Source: SAR324 cluster bacterium (GTDB lineage: Bacteria > SAR324 > NAC60-12). From it: a DNA stretch of 64,000 nt. The notes under the pieces were generated by a model. It was not told the DNA's origin. It did no database searches and saw nothing but the letters and a program-made list of their open reading frames with translations. The DNA lies in assembly GCA_028281495.1 (NCBI GenBank), contig JANQJU010000100.1:1-64000 (forward strand), written 5' to 3'. Positions 6,901-16,179 of this stretch are shown here, one piece after another (positions within the stretch are counted from its first letter, which is position 1; the number at the start of each line of letters is the position of its first letter). A program made the position numbers and the translations under genes.

Positions 6901-9141
6901 ATGCGGTCACACTTGCTTCGCATATGGGGAATTCCGGTAGGTATTGGAATTCTCGCCTTCATGCTTCGTCTCTTCTACTTGCTTCAATTCCAAGAAAGCC
7001 CTTTTTTCACCTACCTTTTGGGGGATGGCAAAGGCTATCTCGAATGGGGAGCTGAGATCGCTTCTGGCGATTGGATCGGTACCCAAGTCTTTTATCAGGC
7101 CCCTTTGTATCCTTATTTTCTAGGCTTCATACAGGTTTTGTTTGAGGACCCCCTCTGGCCTATTCGGTTGACGCAAAGCGTGATGGGAAGTTTGGGGTGT
7201 GTATGCCTCTATCTCGTGGGAAAGCGTCTGCTTTCTCAGGAAGCCGGGGTGATTACGGGAGTACTGGCAGCACTGTATGCGCCTGCGATTTTCTTCGATG
7301 GCCTCCTACAAAAAGCGAGTGTGGGCTTCTTTTTGTTTTCCCTCGCGTTGTGGCAGATGGTGTTGGCGCTGGAAACGGAGAAGCGGCGTTATTGGTTCAG
7401 TGCCGGAGTTGTCTTAGGACTGCTCTCGCTGATTCGAGAAAATGCCGCCTTACTCATCTTTGTATGGGTTGTGTGGCCCTGGATTCCAGGGAAGTTTTCC
7501 ACGATACGAACAGTGCTCCCTCAGCCAAACGCGTTGGCTGTGAAACGGTTTGTGCTTTCTGCAATGGTTTTGATGGGTGTGGGAATTGTGTTGCTGCCAG
7601 TCGGGTTCCGCAATTGGGTGGTCGGCGATATGTGGACCTTCACAACCTCCCAACTCGGACCCAATTTGTATATGGGCAACAATCCCAAAACCGATGGGAT
7701 GTACTATGCGCTTCGTTATGGACGGGGAGTGTATCTGTACGAACGCAATGATGCCAAAGAACTGGCCGAAGAGGCATTAGGGCGTCCTCTCACATCTGGG
7801 GAAGTTTCGAGCTATTGGGTGGGGAAATCGATTGAATTTGCAGTGGAACATCCATTGGATTGGATGGAACTCAATATCCGTAAGTGGCTGCTGGTGTGGA
7901 ATCGCTACGAGTTGAACGATACGGATGATTATTACCTATACCAAACGTGGTCTCCGCTGCTCTCATCACTCGACCATGTGGTCCATTTCGGATTGGTATC
8001 GACGCTGGCAGTGATTGGACTGTTCTTGACAGCACAGAAACAATGGCGCCGGCTCTTGTTATTTTATGTGTTGGCAGCGGCGCTGTTAGCGAGCATTTTG
8101 CCGTTTGCCATCCATGGTAGATATCGTTTTGTATTGCTTCCCTTGCTGCTGCTGTTTGCCGGGGCCGGGGCTTGGGAGTTAAAACAGCGTTTGCAGCACA
8201 AGTTGTATAAATCGTGTGGAATTGCCTTGTTTGCAGGAGGAATCTCCTTGGTCATGACCTATCTACCAATGGTCAATCCGCTGCCTGCCTTAGGGTATTA
8301 TAATCTCGCGTTGGCGTATCAAGATGCGAAAGATTATCCAAAAGCCTTGGATTCGGTAGAACGTGCTTTGGTGTTGAATCCAGGATTTCCCGAAGGGTTT
8401 AATCTGCGTGGGAATATCTATGCAGCACTGCAAAATTACGAAGCTGCCTTGAAAGACCACACGGCTGCATTGCAGCTCGTCCCCTCCTATATCGATGTTT
8501 ATCGAAATCGTGGCCATGTTTATCTGAAGTTGGGGCAGCACGACCGAGCCATTCAAGAATACACCCGTGCTCTCGAAGAAGGCGGCTCGGACGAAGTCTA
8601 TTTTGATCGGGGGCTGGCTTATGTTTCGGGACATTTTTACGAACAAGCCGTGTCGGATTTAAATGTGGCCATTCAGGCGGAGATCAACTTACCTGACGCT
8701 TATGCTTTCCGGGGGTGGGCTTATGCACAAATGAAGCAATTCGAACCTGCCTTGAAAGATCTCAATCAAGCGCTTGCCTTGGAATCGAACCATGCCTCTG
8801 CTTACAGCAAACGAGGTGTGATCTATATTCAACTCCAGCAACATGAGGCGGCGTTGGCTGATTTGAATCGTGCTCTCGAAATCAGTCCGGAATTGGCGGA
8901 TGCTTATGATCATCGTGGCAAGCTTTATTTTCTGTTGAAACAGTACGAACAAGCAGTGAACGATTGGACCCAAGCCATTCGATTCGACCCCAAACGAATC
9001 GAGGCTTACAACAATCGAGGGACCGTGGCCATGTTGATTTGGGGCCGTAAAGCGGAGGCCTGCTCGGATTGGAAAAAAGCGTGTGAACTGGGAGACTGTC
9101 AAAACTATCAATTGGCCGTGAAGCGGCAGGATTGTGAATAA
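6901..9141 (+). CDS. GT39/PMT-like membrane glycosyltransferase with C-terminal TPR repeats
   Basis: The N-terminal half (about residues 1-460) is a polytopic membrane domain. An early aromatic/acidic loop and YQAPLYPYFLGF fit the GT-C fold of ArnT/PMT-type enzymes, which use polyprenyl-phosphate sugars. After the last membrane helix come about seven TPR units, for example AYQDAKDYPKALDSVERAL and RGNIYAALQNYEAALKDH. A short Cys-containing cap (EACSDWKKACELGDCQNY) ends the protein. The next gene has the same plan and a matching cap. The TPR part probably faces the periplasm and binds the acceptor protein or partner. Donor and acceptor are unknown. The ATG lies three bases after the preceding stop codon. 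Confidence 0.82.
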   Translation: MRSHLLRIWGIPVGIGILAFMLRLFYLLQFQESPFFTYLLGDGKGYLEWGAEIASGDWIGTQVFYQAPLYPYFLGFIQVLFEDPLWPIRLTQSVMGSLGCVCLYLVGKRLLSQEAGVITGVLAALYAPAIFFDGLLQKASVGFFLFSLALWQMVLALETEKRRYWFSAGVVLGLLSLIRENAALLIFVWVVWPWIPGKFSTIRTVLPQPNALAVKRFVLSAMVLMGVGIVLLPVGFRNWVVGDMWTFTTSQLGPNLYMGNNPKTDGMYYALRYGRGVYLYERNDAKELAEEALGRPLTSGEVSSYWVGKSIEFAVEHPLDWMELNIRKWLLVWNRYELNDTDDYYLYQTWSPLLSSLDHVVHFGLVSTLAVIGLFLTAQKQWRRLLLFYVLAAALLASILPFAIHGRYRFVLLPLLLLFAGAGAWELKQRLQHKLYKSCGIALFAGGISLVMTYLPMVNPLPALGYYNLALAYQDAKDYPKALDSVERALVLNPGFPEGFNLRGNIYAALQNYEAALKDHTAALQLVPSYIDVYRNRGHVYLKLGQHDRAIQEYTRALEEGGSDEVYFDRGLAYVSGHFYEQAVSDLNVAIQAEINLPDAYAFRGWAYAQMKQFEPALKDLNQALALESNHASAYSKRGVIYIQLQQHEAALADLNRALEISPELADAYDHRGKLYFLLKQYEQAVNDWTQAIRFDPKRIEAYNNRGTVAMLIWGRKAEACSDWKKACELGDCQNYQLAVKRQDCE

Positions 9142-9165
9142 CATTTCAAATCCTTCTGGGGGTGC

Positions 9166-11409
9166 ATGCAAAATTTTTCTCTCTCCAGATACGCTTCCAA
9201 AGCACCGATTGCCTGCCTGACCTTTTTCTTATTAACTCTGATTGTTTATTTTCCGGCATTTCAAGCTGGTTTCATTATCGACGATTCGGGTCACTTTCTT
9301 GACGATCCCTTGATGACGGCATCCGATGGACTTTACCGCATTTGGTTTGATCCCGGACAAGGCAGTATTTGGAACTATTGGCCTGTCTCAAGAACAATTT
9401 TGTTGGCGGAAAGAAATCTTTGGGGAAGCGATCCGGTGGGATATCATGCTTTCAGTGTATTTCTTCATTTTGTGAATGTTTGCTTATTGTGGGGATTGCT
9501 TCGGTCTTGGCGCGTCACCGGAGCATGGTTGGTGGCCTTGTTGTTTCTGTTGCATCCCGTGCAGGTCGAGGCGGTGGCATGGATCAGTCAACAGAAGGAA
9601 CTGCTCGCCTGTTTATTCTACCTACTTGCCATTGGAAGCTACCTCCAGTTTGAACGCCTTCGGGATTCACAAAGTATTCGTCATTCGTTGGGTTTCGCTT
9701 GGTATGGTGTCGCATTGTTGTGCTTTGCATTGGCATTGCTGAGCAAATCCACGACGGCCATGTTACCCGTCGTGTTGATCTTTTGCCGATGGTGGTTGAA
9801 ACTTCCGTGGCAGAAGATGGATATCCTGAGACTTTTTCCATTTTTTTTATTGTCGTGTGGGTCGGCTGCCTTAAGTATTTGGTTCGAAAGCGTTTCGATA
9901 GGAGGGGCACACCCTTTGCCTCCATTCGAGCGTTTTTTAGTGGCAGGGCACGTTCCCTTTTTTTACTTGAGCAAGCTAGTTTGGCCGTATCCGCTGATGT
10001 TTCACTACCCCCAATGGCAATTGGGTGTAGGACACTGGGTTCACTATTTGCCTTGGGTTTCGTTGGTCGGGATCGCTGCCATCTTGCTTTATAAATTCCG
10101 GAGTTGGGGACGTCCTTGGTTTTTGAGTTTGGGGTGCTTTTGGGTGACTTTATTTCCCTTACTCGGCTTTTTCAAAGTGGGGTGGTTCGGAGCATCGTTT
10201 GTGGCAGACCATTGGCTGTACTTGCCGGGGCTTTCGATTTTATTGGGAACCGGAGTGGTGGGTCAACGTTGGTTTCAGGCATCCGGGGGAGTCAAAATAG
10301 CCGTCTGCGGGTTGTTGCTGATTTTAGGAGGCCTCACTTGGCAACAAACCTATATTTATCGGGACAGTGTGACGCTATGGGAGGATACACTACAAAAAAA
10401 CCCTACCTCGTGGGTGGCGTATCATGAGTTAGGAATCGCAGCAGAGAAACAGGCCCAGTATGAAGACGCTCTCCGTTATTACACGCAAGCATTGCAGCAC
10501 AAATCCGATTCCCGGTGGACGTATCTGGCACGAGGGAAAATCCACCTCTCCCATTTCCAAAATTACGAACTGGCCATCCAAGATTTCTCCGAGACGTTGC
10601 AACTAAATTCCGATGATACGGATGCTTATGGTGGCCGGGGGACGGCATATCTGCGAACCCAGCAGTACGAATTGGCATTAAACGATTTTGATCAAGTGCT
10701 GCAACGTAAGCCAGATTCGCTGGCTGCCTATCAGCTTCGAGCGGAACTGTGGGTTGCCCTCCAAGAATATGAAAAAGCCTTGGCTGATCTCAACCGAGTG
10801 CTCGACAGCATTCCTAAAGATGCACAACTGCTCAACAATCGAGGCCATGTGTATTCTCAATTGAATCAGCATGAGGATGCATGGAATGATTTCACAACCG
10901 CTCTCCAGCTCAATCCGTCATTCGTGGATGCCCGGCTCAATCGAGCCATGTTTGCGATGACCCGCCAACAGCACGAAGCAGCCATTGATGATTGGACCCA
11001 CCTCATCCAACAAGCAACCGATCCAGAGGCCCGACCTCTCATTTCATCCGAAATCTTGGTCCAAGCTCATATCAAGCGTGGCTTGAGCTACATCCAGTTG
11101 CAGCAATACGAAGCAGCATTTGCCGATTTGAATGCAGCGCTACAAGATGATCCGAACAATGTGGAAGCGCTTCTGAATCGCGCCAAGCTGTATGTGGTTT
11201 TGCAGCAATATCTTCCCGCCTTGGAAAACCTCAATCAAACCCTCCACGTTGAGCCGAATCTGGCTGAAGCTTACGAAATTCGAGGTTCCTTACACATGGC
11301 CGTGTTTGGCAACAAATCTGCCGCTTGCCAGGACTGGAAACAAGCCTGCGCCCTTGGATCCTGTCAACCATGGCAAGTGGCTGTGAGTCGCAACGATTGT
11401 AAACCATGA
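9166..11409 (+). CDS. TMTC-like membrane glycosyltransferase with TPR repeats
   Basis: The 747-residue protein has a polytopic N-terminal domain. It contains HAFSVFLHFVNVCLLWGLL and LLHPVQVEAVAWISQQKEL, the signature loops of bacterial relatives of the TMTC O-mannosyltransferases. Residues from about 410 onward form seven to eight TPRs and end in a Cys-containing cap (SAACQDWKQACALGSCQP) nearly identical in pattern to that of the upstream gene. GGGGGTGC precedes its ATG, and 24 bases separate it from the first gene. Two paralogue-like TPR glycosyltransferases in tandem suggest a two-step or paired protein O-glycosylation system. The acceptor is not known. Confidence 0.85.
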   Translation: MQNFSLSRYASKAPIACLTFFLLTLIVYFPAFQAGFIIDDSGHFLDDPLMTASDGLYRIWFDPGQGSIWNYWPVSRTILLAERNLWGSDPVGYHAFSVFLHFVNVCLLWGLLRSWRVTGAWLVALLFLLHPVQVEAVAWISQQKELLACLFYLLAIGSYLQFERLRDSQSIRHSLGFAWYGVALLCFALALLSKSTTAMLPVVLIFCRWWLKLPWQKMDILRLFPFFLLSCGSAALSIWFESVSIGGAHPLPPFERFLVAGHVPFFYLSKLVWPYPLMFHYPQWQLGVGHWVHYLPWVSLVGIAAILLYKFRSWGRPWFLSLGCFWVTLFPLLGFFKVGWFGASFVADHWLYLPGLSILLGTGVVGQRWFQASGGVKIAVCGLLLILGGLTWQQTYIYRDSVTLWEDTLQKNPTSWVAYHELGIAAEKQAQYEDALRYYTQALQHKSDSRWTYLARGKIHLSHFQNYELAIQDFSETLQLNSDDTDAYGGRGTAYLRTQQYELALNDFDQVLQRKPDSLAAYQLRAELWVALQEYEKALADLNRVLDSIPKDAQLLNNRGHVYSQLNQHEDAWNDFTTALQLNPSFVDARLNRAMFAMTRQQHEAAIDDWTHLIQQATDPEARPLISSEILVQAHIKRGLSYIQLQQYEAAFADLNAALQDDPNNVEALLNRAKLYVVLQQYLPALENLNQTLHVEPNLAEAYEIRGSLHMAVFGNKSAACQDWKQACALGSCQPWQVAVSRNDCKP

Positions 11410-11481
11410 AAGCTTAAGAAATTCTGCTTTGAATAAAAGAGTTTGATAGAACAATCGATAAGGAACTATAGTCCGTTAAAA

Positions 11482-11874
11482 TCACTGCTTATAAGGCTTG
11501 AATCTCTTGCTGTCATAGTGAAAAAAAATAAGTTCTTTTCTAGAAGAAATGATGCCCAATATAATATCATATGATTCCCTAAAGTAAGGTGACCCTGCTT
11601 CAACATTACGATTTAATACGGGCTCTTTAAGCACTTCAATCACAATTGCAGGCTCATCATATAAAGGAACCTTTTTGTTCTTCATACCTTCTTTCCATTG
11701 AACTATATCCCCTTGATCAAATTCATAGTAGTCATTATATACTTTATAAGCTTTTTTTAATTCATCCACTTTTGAAATTTCTCTCTCTTCTTTTTGAACA
11801 AGCCCTCTCAAATCGTCCAAAACATTGTCTTCAGCCAGCTTTTTTATTAAGATTTTTATTAATTCTTCATTCAT
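11482..11874 (-). CDS. Hypothetical protein (130 aa)
   Basis: No family is recognised. Residues 1-55 are Lys/Glu-rich and helical. The second half has a beta-rich pattern with YDEPAIVIEVLKEPV and DIILGIISSRKELIFFHYDSKRFKPY, which resembles small regulatory-domain proteins that carry a charged helix. The gene sits in an AT-rich patch (11410-12700) flanked by GC-richer genes, so it was probably acquired. The binding site is weak (GGAAGG placed far upstream of ATG). Confidence 0.55.
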   Translation of the reverse strand: MNEELIKILIKKLAEDNVLDDLRGLVQKEEREISKVDELKKAYKVYNDYYEFDQGDIVQWKEGMKNKKVPLYDEPAIVIEVLKEPVLNRNVEAGSPYFRESYDIILGIISSRKELIFFHYDSKRFKPYKQ

Positions 11875-11921
11875 AAGAAGTTTTTCCTTCCATAGAAACT
11901 GAGAACTCGGTGGTGTTGCTT

Positions 11922-12314
11922 TTAAATGGCTTGTTTATAACCAATTTCATAAAAACTAGAGTTCAAACTTTCTTCAATTAAAGCTTCTATATCCGTCGGC
12001 TTAGAGCTTCGAGTAAGATTGATATTATATTCAAATAATTCCTGAGAGTTTTCGTCAAAAGTAAATGCCTTTTTTGAAAGTCTTAAAGCCTCTTCTCTTT
12101 GTATATGTTCATATACACGTTGAGATAAAAGCTCTATAAACTGATCTAATGTTTCTTTTGAGAGGCTTATTTCCTTTTCTTTTTGTGAGAGGCTTATTTC
12201 TTTTTCTTTTTGTAGTTTTTTGTATTCTTTTTCAAGAGATATGAAATGAAACGCCATTGAAACAAAAAATAGACCTAGTGTGAGCAATGTAAATAGAAAT
12301 ATCACTGTTGCCAT
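11922..12314 (-). CDS. Small membrane-anchored coiled-coil protein
   Basis: One N-terminal membrane helix (residues about 3-25) leads into a charged coiled coil. In it KEKEISLSQ and KEKEISLSK repeat back to back from an internal DNA duplication near 12165-12215. The remaining cytosolic part has no recognised domain. Its start overlaps the end of the upstream two-helix membrane gene by 13 bases, so the two are translationally coupled and probably work as a membrane pair. AT-rich composition sets them apart from their neighbours. Confidence 0.55.
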   Translation of the reverse strand: MATVIFLFTLLTLGLFFVSMAFHFISLEKEYKKLQKEKEISLSQKEKEISLSKETLDQFIELLSQRVYEHIQREEALRLSKKAFTFDENSQELFEYNINLTRSSKPTDIEALIEESLNSSFYEIGYKQAI

Positions 12315-12661
12315 TTTCTATCTCCTAAGATTACGGTGTATTTATGCTTCATAAACAGATATGTTTTTCCAATTAGTGCAAATGTTGAAGATAGGCATAC
12401 AACACTCGCATTCAAAGTATTGATCAATTCTTCTTTATTGGGTTCTGGATTGAATTTGATGATCAAATAGGAAACAATAACAAAAGCAACAACTATTATC
12501 GGGACAAATACAAATGCCGTCGCTTTCCAAAGATTACTAACTTTTGATTTACTCCGATGTCCATGAAATCGCCAATCTAAACTTATTGATAACCTTCTTC
12601 TAATTCGCTTTCTACTATCCTTATTTTGCACTTTAAGAGTTGGACCGATATCTTGAAGCAA
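12302..12661 (-). CDS. Small membrane protein with two transmembrane helices
   Basis: The 119-residue protein has a very basic N terminus (residues 10-45) and two membrane helices at about 46-68 and 82-104. Hydrophilic ends flank a short loop. No family is recognised. It overlaps the next gene (11922-12314) by 13 bases. The pair, together with 11482-11874, forms an AT-rich accessory island between two GC-richer gene blocks. A defence or membrane-stress role would be a guess. Confidence 0.5.
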   Translation of the reverse strand: MLQDIGPTLKVQNKDSRKRIRRRLSISLDWRFHGHRSKSKVSNLWKATAFVFVPIIVVAFVIVSYLIIKFNPEPNKEELINTLNASVVCLSSTFALIGKTYLFMKHKYTVILGDRKWQQ

Positions 12662-12704
12662 CCTTAAAATTATCGAATTTCTGGTTTATAGGGTTCCAAG
12701 CATC

Positions 12705-14348
12705 CTAAGGACCCCAAGAATAAACCACCATTCGTGATTGCTGGGGGCAGGGGCAGACCGTATAGTCTTCCGGGGGGATTTGGAACACTTGACGCTCTTG
12801 AAATTCGGGTGGGACAAGGTTTGGGTAGGCTGCCGGAAAAATCGCAATCCAGGTGACTTCGCTGAGATCGAGTTTTTTGCTGAACACCGCAGGAGCGAAG
12901 TTCAAACCTAAAATATCAATCACTTTGCGCTGGCTGAAGTAGCGGATCGCCCCGGCATCGTTGACGGAAATGACGGCATCAGTCGGTGTGTTTTCATTCA
13001 ACCATTTTCCGGTGCGTACGTTGATTTGGTGAATGGCTTTTCCATCGGAAGCGAGTTGTTGTCGTCGATTCTCCCAAGATTCGGAAAAACTCGGAGCGCT
13101 CCCCACCAACCCCGCAATACCAATCACTCCCAGTACGATCCAAACCAATGGTAGCGTTGAATGCAGGTGGGATTCCCACGTTTTCCAAAGACCTGATCGT
13201 TGTGAATTCTTCCAAAGACCAAATGTGGGAGAATCGCTGAAATGAGAAGAACGATCCCGCAGTCTTTTGAATCCAACCCATAAACCGTTCAACAGGGCCG
13301 CGTAGCCAATACAAAAGGCTGCTGTCAGTACTAACGATGCTGGATCGATCCAGCGATGCCAGTAGTAGCCTAAGGAGGAGAGCGTTCGGGAACCGGAGGT
13401 GCCTAGCATGTAAACGAGGGGAACGATGAGTAGGAAGATGCCAGAGGCTTTGGCTGGGAAATCGAAACGTCGGCAGGCAATTCCCACATAAGCCACCAAG
13501 CCTAATACAAAAATGGGAACCGAGGTGTAACCGTATCCTATGAGGATATTCCAGAGTTCCTGGAAACGAGAAGGATCGAGCGTGAACGGCTGCGATTTGA
13601 TGTAGAAAGTCGTGGGAAGCAAATGACCATTGGCATGCAGACAAAACAAACTCCATAAGCCCATCGGGATACCCAAAAGTGCAGCTTGAAAGACTCGGAT
13701 TATGGGAGGACGGTCGTGACTATCAAGAAAGAGCAATCCCACCAACCAAAAGGGCAGAATCAACAACGCCTCGGGACGTGCCGTCGGAGTGAGACTGAAC
13801 AGCAACACGGACCAACCCCAGCGTCCTTTGAGGTAGGCTTCGGTCGCCCAAAGCCACAGAGCCACCAAGAGCAGTGTTTCCATTCCGGAAAAGGCGGAGA
13901 ACAATAAACGCGGGTCCACCGCAAGCAAACAGCCCGCTAGGACGGTCACGATTTGTGATTGTGTCAAACTCATCGCAAGACGCATGACCGACCTGAGAAT
14001 CAAGCCGCCCAAGAGCATTCCAATGAGTTTTACCGTGACGACGGCAACATCGGTCTGGATTCCTTCAGGGCTCAATCCTTCGAGCCAATGAGCAGGGACG
14101 GTAGCCAAGGTCCACAAGGGACTGGTGGAACCGGCTTCCTGAGGTCCTCCAAAATTGTAAGCAAATCCGTGGCCGTAGGCGAAGGATTGTGCATAAACAC
14201 GATGGATCCAAGCATCATCCAAGGGGAAGTCGAACAGGGAGTGAGACGAAGCCGAAAGAAAATACACTGAAACCACAGCGTAAAGAACTAACGGAACCCA
14301 AGAAAGCCAAGGGGAGCTTCGGGGTGAGGAAAAGGGGGGCTTGACCAT
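12705..14348 (-). CDS. Polytopic membrane protein, GT-C glycosyltransferase-like
   Basis: The protein has about eleven hydrophobic segments. Near residue 43 is LDDAWIHRVYAQSFAYGHGF, followed by GSTSPLWTL at about residue 75. An Asp-Asp in the first external loop followed by a GxTSPLWT motif is typical of membrane GT-C enzymes similar to the AftB arabinosyltransferases. The C-terminal part (about 430-547) is soluble and probably periplasmic. It starts eight bases after the ankyrin gene and is the last member of the TerB-like/ankyrin/GT operon. Donor and acceptor are unknown. No strong binding site precedes the start, so coupling to the upstream gene is likely. Confidence 0.68.
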   Translation of the reverse strand: MVKPPFSSPRSSPWLSWVPLVLYAVVSVYFLSASSHSLFDFPLDDAWIHRVYAQSFAYGHGFAYNFGGPQEAGSTSPLWTLATVPAHWLEGLSPEGIQTDVAVVTVKLIGMLLGGLILRSVMRLAMSLTQSQIVTVLAGCLLAVDPRLLFSAFSGMETLLLVALWLWATEAYLKGRWGWSVLLFSLTPTARPEALLILPFWLVGLLFLDSHDRPPIIRVFQAALLGIPMGLWSLFCLHANGHLLPTTFYIKSQPFTLDPSRFQELWNILIGYGYTSVPIFVLGLVAYVGIACRRFDFPAKASGIFLLIVPLVYMLGTSGSRTLSSLGYYWHRWIDPASLVLTAAFCIGYAALLNGLWVGFKRLRDRSSHFSDSPTFGLWKNSQRSGLWKTWESHLHSTLPLVWIVLGVIGIAGLVGSAPSFSESWENRRQQLASDGKAIHQINVRTGKWLNENTPTDAVISVNDAGAIRYFSQRKVIDILGLNFAPAVFSKKLDLSEVTWIAIFPAAYPNLVPPEFQERQVFQIPPEDYTVCPCPQQSRMVVYSWGP

Positions 14349-14356
14349 TGAGAAAA

Positions 14357-15607
14357 TCAGGGTTCGTAGATTTTGGGAGAATCGACTCCCTGTTGTTTCA
14401 GAAAACGAGCGATGTGTTTATGGCCACGGGCGACAGCCCAGTCGAGAGCGCTATTTTTACGGCGATCTCTTCGATAAATGTCGGCTCCTTTGGAAACCAA
14501 CAATTGAGCCATTTCGAGTTTTCCCTGAACGGCTGCAAACATCAAGGGGGTTTGTCCATCAGAAGATGGGGCATCCAGATTGGCTCCCACTTTAAGAAAA
14601 AACAACACGGCTTTGCTGAGACCATGGGCAGCACTCATCCGGAGGCTGTCATTGATATCGGCGCCTTTGGCCAGCAACAGTTTGATTGTATCCGCATTGC
14701 CGCTGTTGTAGGCCAATATCAACGGCGTCATTCCACGTTTGTCGCGTGAGTTCACATCAGCACCTTGGTCGAGGAGCCGTTTGACGATTTGGGGATTGCC
14801 TTTTTGTAAAGCGATGCTCAGGGGAGTGAGGCCTTTTTCGGTTTTCACTTTAGGGTTGGCCTCTGCTTTCAGTAAAGCATGCACCGCTTTGAGATTGTTT
14901 TCCTCACAGGCCCAAAGCAGTGCGTTCATGCCGGTGGCATCTCGCACTTCCACATCGGCCCCATGATCGAGCAAAGCTTGGAAGATGGGCATGCGTTGGG
15001 AGAGCAAAGCGAGGATCAACGCCGTGATTCCACGTTGGTCACGGGAATTCAAATTGGCTCGATTTTTGATGAGGAAGTCAACGGTGGAGCGTTGACTATT
15101 AAGAGTGGCATACATCAGCGCGGTTTGACCACCAGCGGCTTGAGAACTGACATCGGCTCCATTAGCGATTAACAACTGAATAACATGGTTGCGCCCGCGG
15201 GTGGCCGCGAGGCGGAGATTGGCATTCATGTCAGCTCCTGCAGAAACCAATAATTTTACCATCTCTTTGTCGTGTTTCATCATGGCCCACAGGAGAGCGC
15301 TCCAGCCGGAGTTGTCTTGAGCATTCACATTCACATTGGATTTCAGCAAGGACATCGCAGCACGGGAGCTTCCCCAAAATACAGCTTCCATGAGGGCGGT
15401 CCAGCCATCGCGGTCTTTAGCGTTCACGTCGGCACCTCGTTCGATGAGAACGTCCACCAAACGGTAGTTGCTTTTGCGAATGGCGACCATCAATGGGGTT
15501 TCCCCTACCAACGTGTCACGTTGATCGATGTCTTGTTTGCGCTTCACCGCGCGTTCCGCTTCTTCGCTTCGGCCTTCACGAATGAGCGTGATCAAATGCT
15601 CTGCCAT
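14357..15607 (-). CDS. Ankyrin-repeat protein
   Basis: Nearly all of the 416 residues are ankyrin repeats, about twelve, with the consensus xGxTALMxAxxxxxxxxVxxLLxxGAxVNxxD. Examples are GETPLMVAIRKSNYRLVDVL and GADVNAKDRDGWTALMEAVF. No signal peptide is seen, so it should be a cytosolic protein-binding scaffold. GAGGAATG precedes the ATG. It starts eight bases after the TerB-like gene and ends eight bases before the membrane glycosyltransferase-like gene, so the three are an operon. Partner unknown. Confidence 0.9.
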   Translation of the reverse strand: MAEHLITLIREGRSEEAERAVKRKQDIDQRDTLVGETPLMVAIRKSNYRLVDVLIERGADVNAKDRDGWTALMEAVFWGSSRAAMSLLKSNVNVNAQDNSGWSALLWAMMKHDKEMVKLLVSAGADMNANLRLAATRGRNHVIQLLIANGADVSSQAAGGQTALMYATLNSQRSTVDFLIKNRANLNSRDQRGITALILALLSQRMPIFQALLDHGADVEVRDATGMNALLWACEENNLKAVHALLKAEANPKVKTEKGLTPLSIALQKGNPQIVKRLLDQGADVNSRDKRGMTPLILAYNSGNADTIKLLLAKGADINDSLRMSAAHGLSKAVLFFLKVGANLDAPSSDGQTPLMFAAVQGKLEMAQLLVSKGADIYRRDRRKNSALDWAVARGHKHIARFLKQQGVDSPKIYEP

Positions 15608-15615
15608 AACATTCC

Positions 15616-16077
15616 TCAGACTTGATGATAGGCGGGTTCCATGATGGAGGCTAAATGTTCTAACTGATCGATTTGCTTATCAATGGCTAAGGAATCGAAA
15701 AGCACCTTCACCAACTGCATGGAAAATCGAGGCTCAAAGCCCAACTTGGCTCCGATGAATTTGAAGGCACTGACTTCGGATTTTGATAACACAGCATCCG
15801 AAATTGCGACGGCCCCGATGTGGAGTAAGATTTGAAAGGCAGTCTGGCGAGGAACTTTGAGAATGGGGAGTTTGGGAAGTTCTCCACTTTGTGCCACTCG
15901 CAGAATGTTTTGAACTTCCTCGTCGCTTTCCAAGAAGCGTAAACTGGTTTCCAAGTGTTGGAGTTCATTGGATTCGATATGACCATCGGCCCCCACAATG
16001 GCAGCCAACGCATAGGCGAACCAACGTTTTTCGTCGGATTTCATCGACGCAATATAAGATTCATCTAAGACCCGCAT
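15616..16077 (-). CDS. TerB-like protein
   Basis: The start at 16077 was chosen because AGAGGAGG lies three bases before that ATG. The ORF continues upstream to 16155 without signals. The 153-residue helical protein contains AALAAIVGADGHIESNEL, matching the TerB/DjlA-type acidic helical repeat (ADGxIxxxE), which often binds metal or membranes. TerB-like domains appear in tellurite-resistance and phage-defence modules and as stress-linked adaptors. Here it heads an operon with an ankyrin protein and a membrane GT-C-like protein. Confidence 0.6.
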   Translation of the reverse strand: MRVLDESYIASMKSDEKRWFAYALAAIVGADGHIESNELQHLETSLRFLESDEEVQNILRVAQSGELPKLPILKVPRQTAFQILLHIGAVAISDAVLSKSEVSAFKFIGAKLGFEPRFSMQLVKVLFDSLAIDKQIDQLEHLASIMEPAYHQV

Positions 16078-16179
16078 CGCCCTCCTCTGTGTTATTGCTG
16101 ATGAGTATTCACTGAACCAATTCAGCACATAACACAAAACGATAGGGAGGGACAAGAATAGGGATTTTTCCTAATCGGA

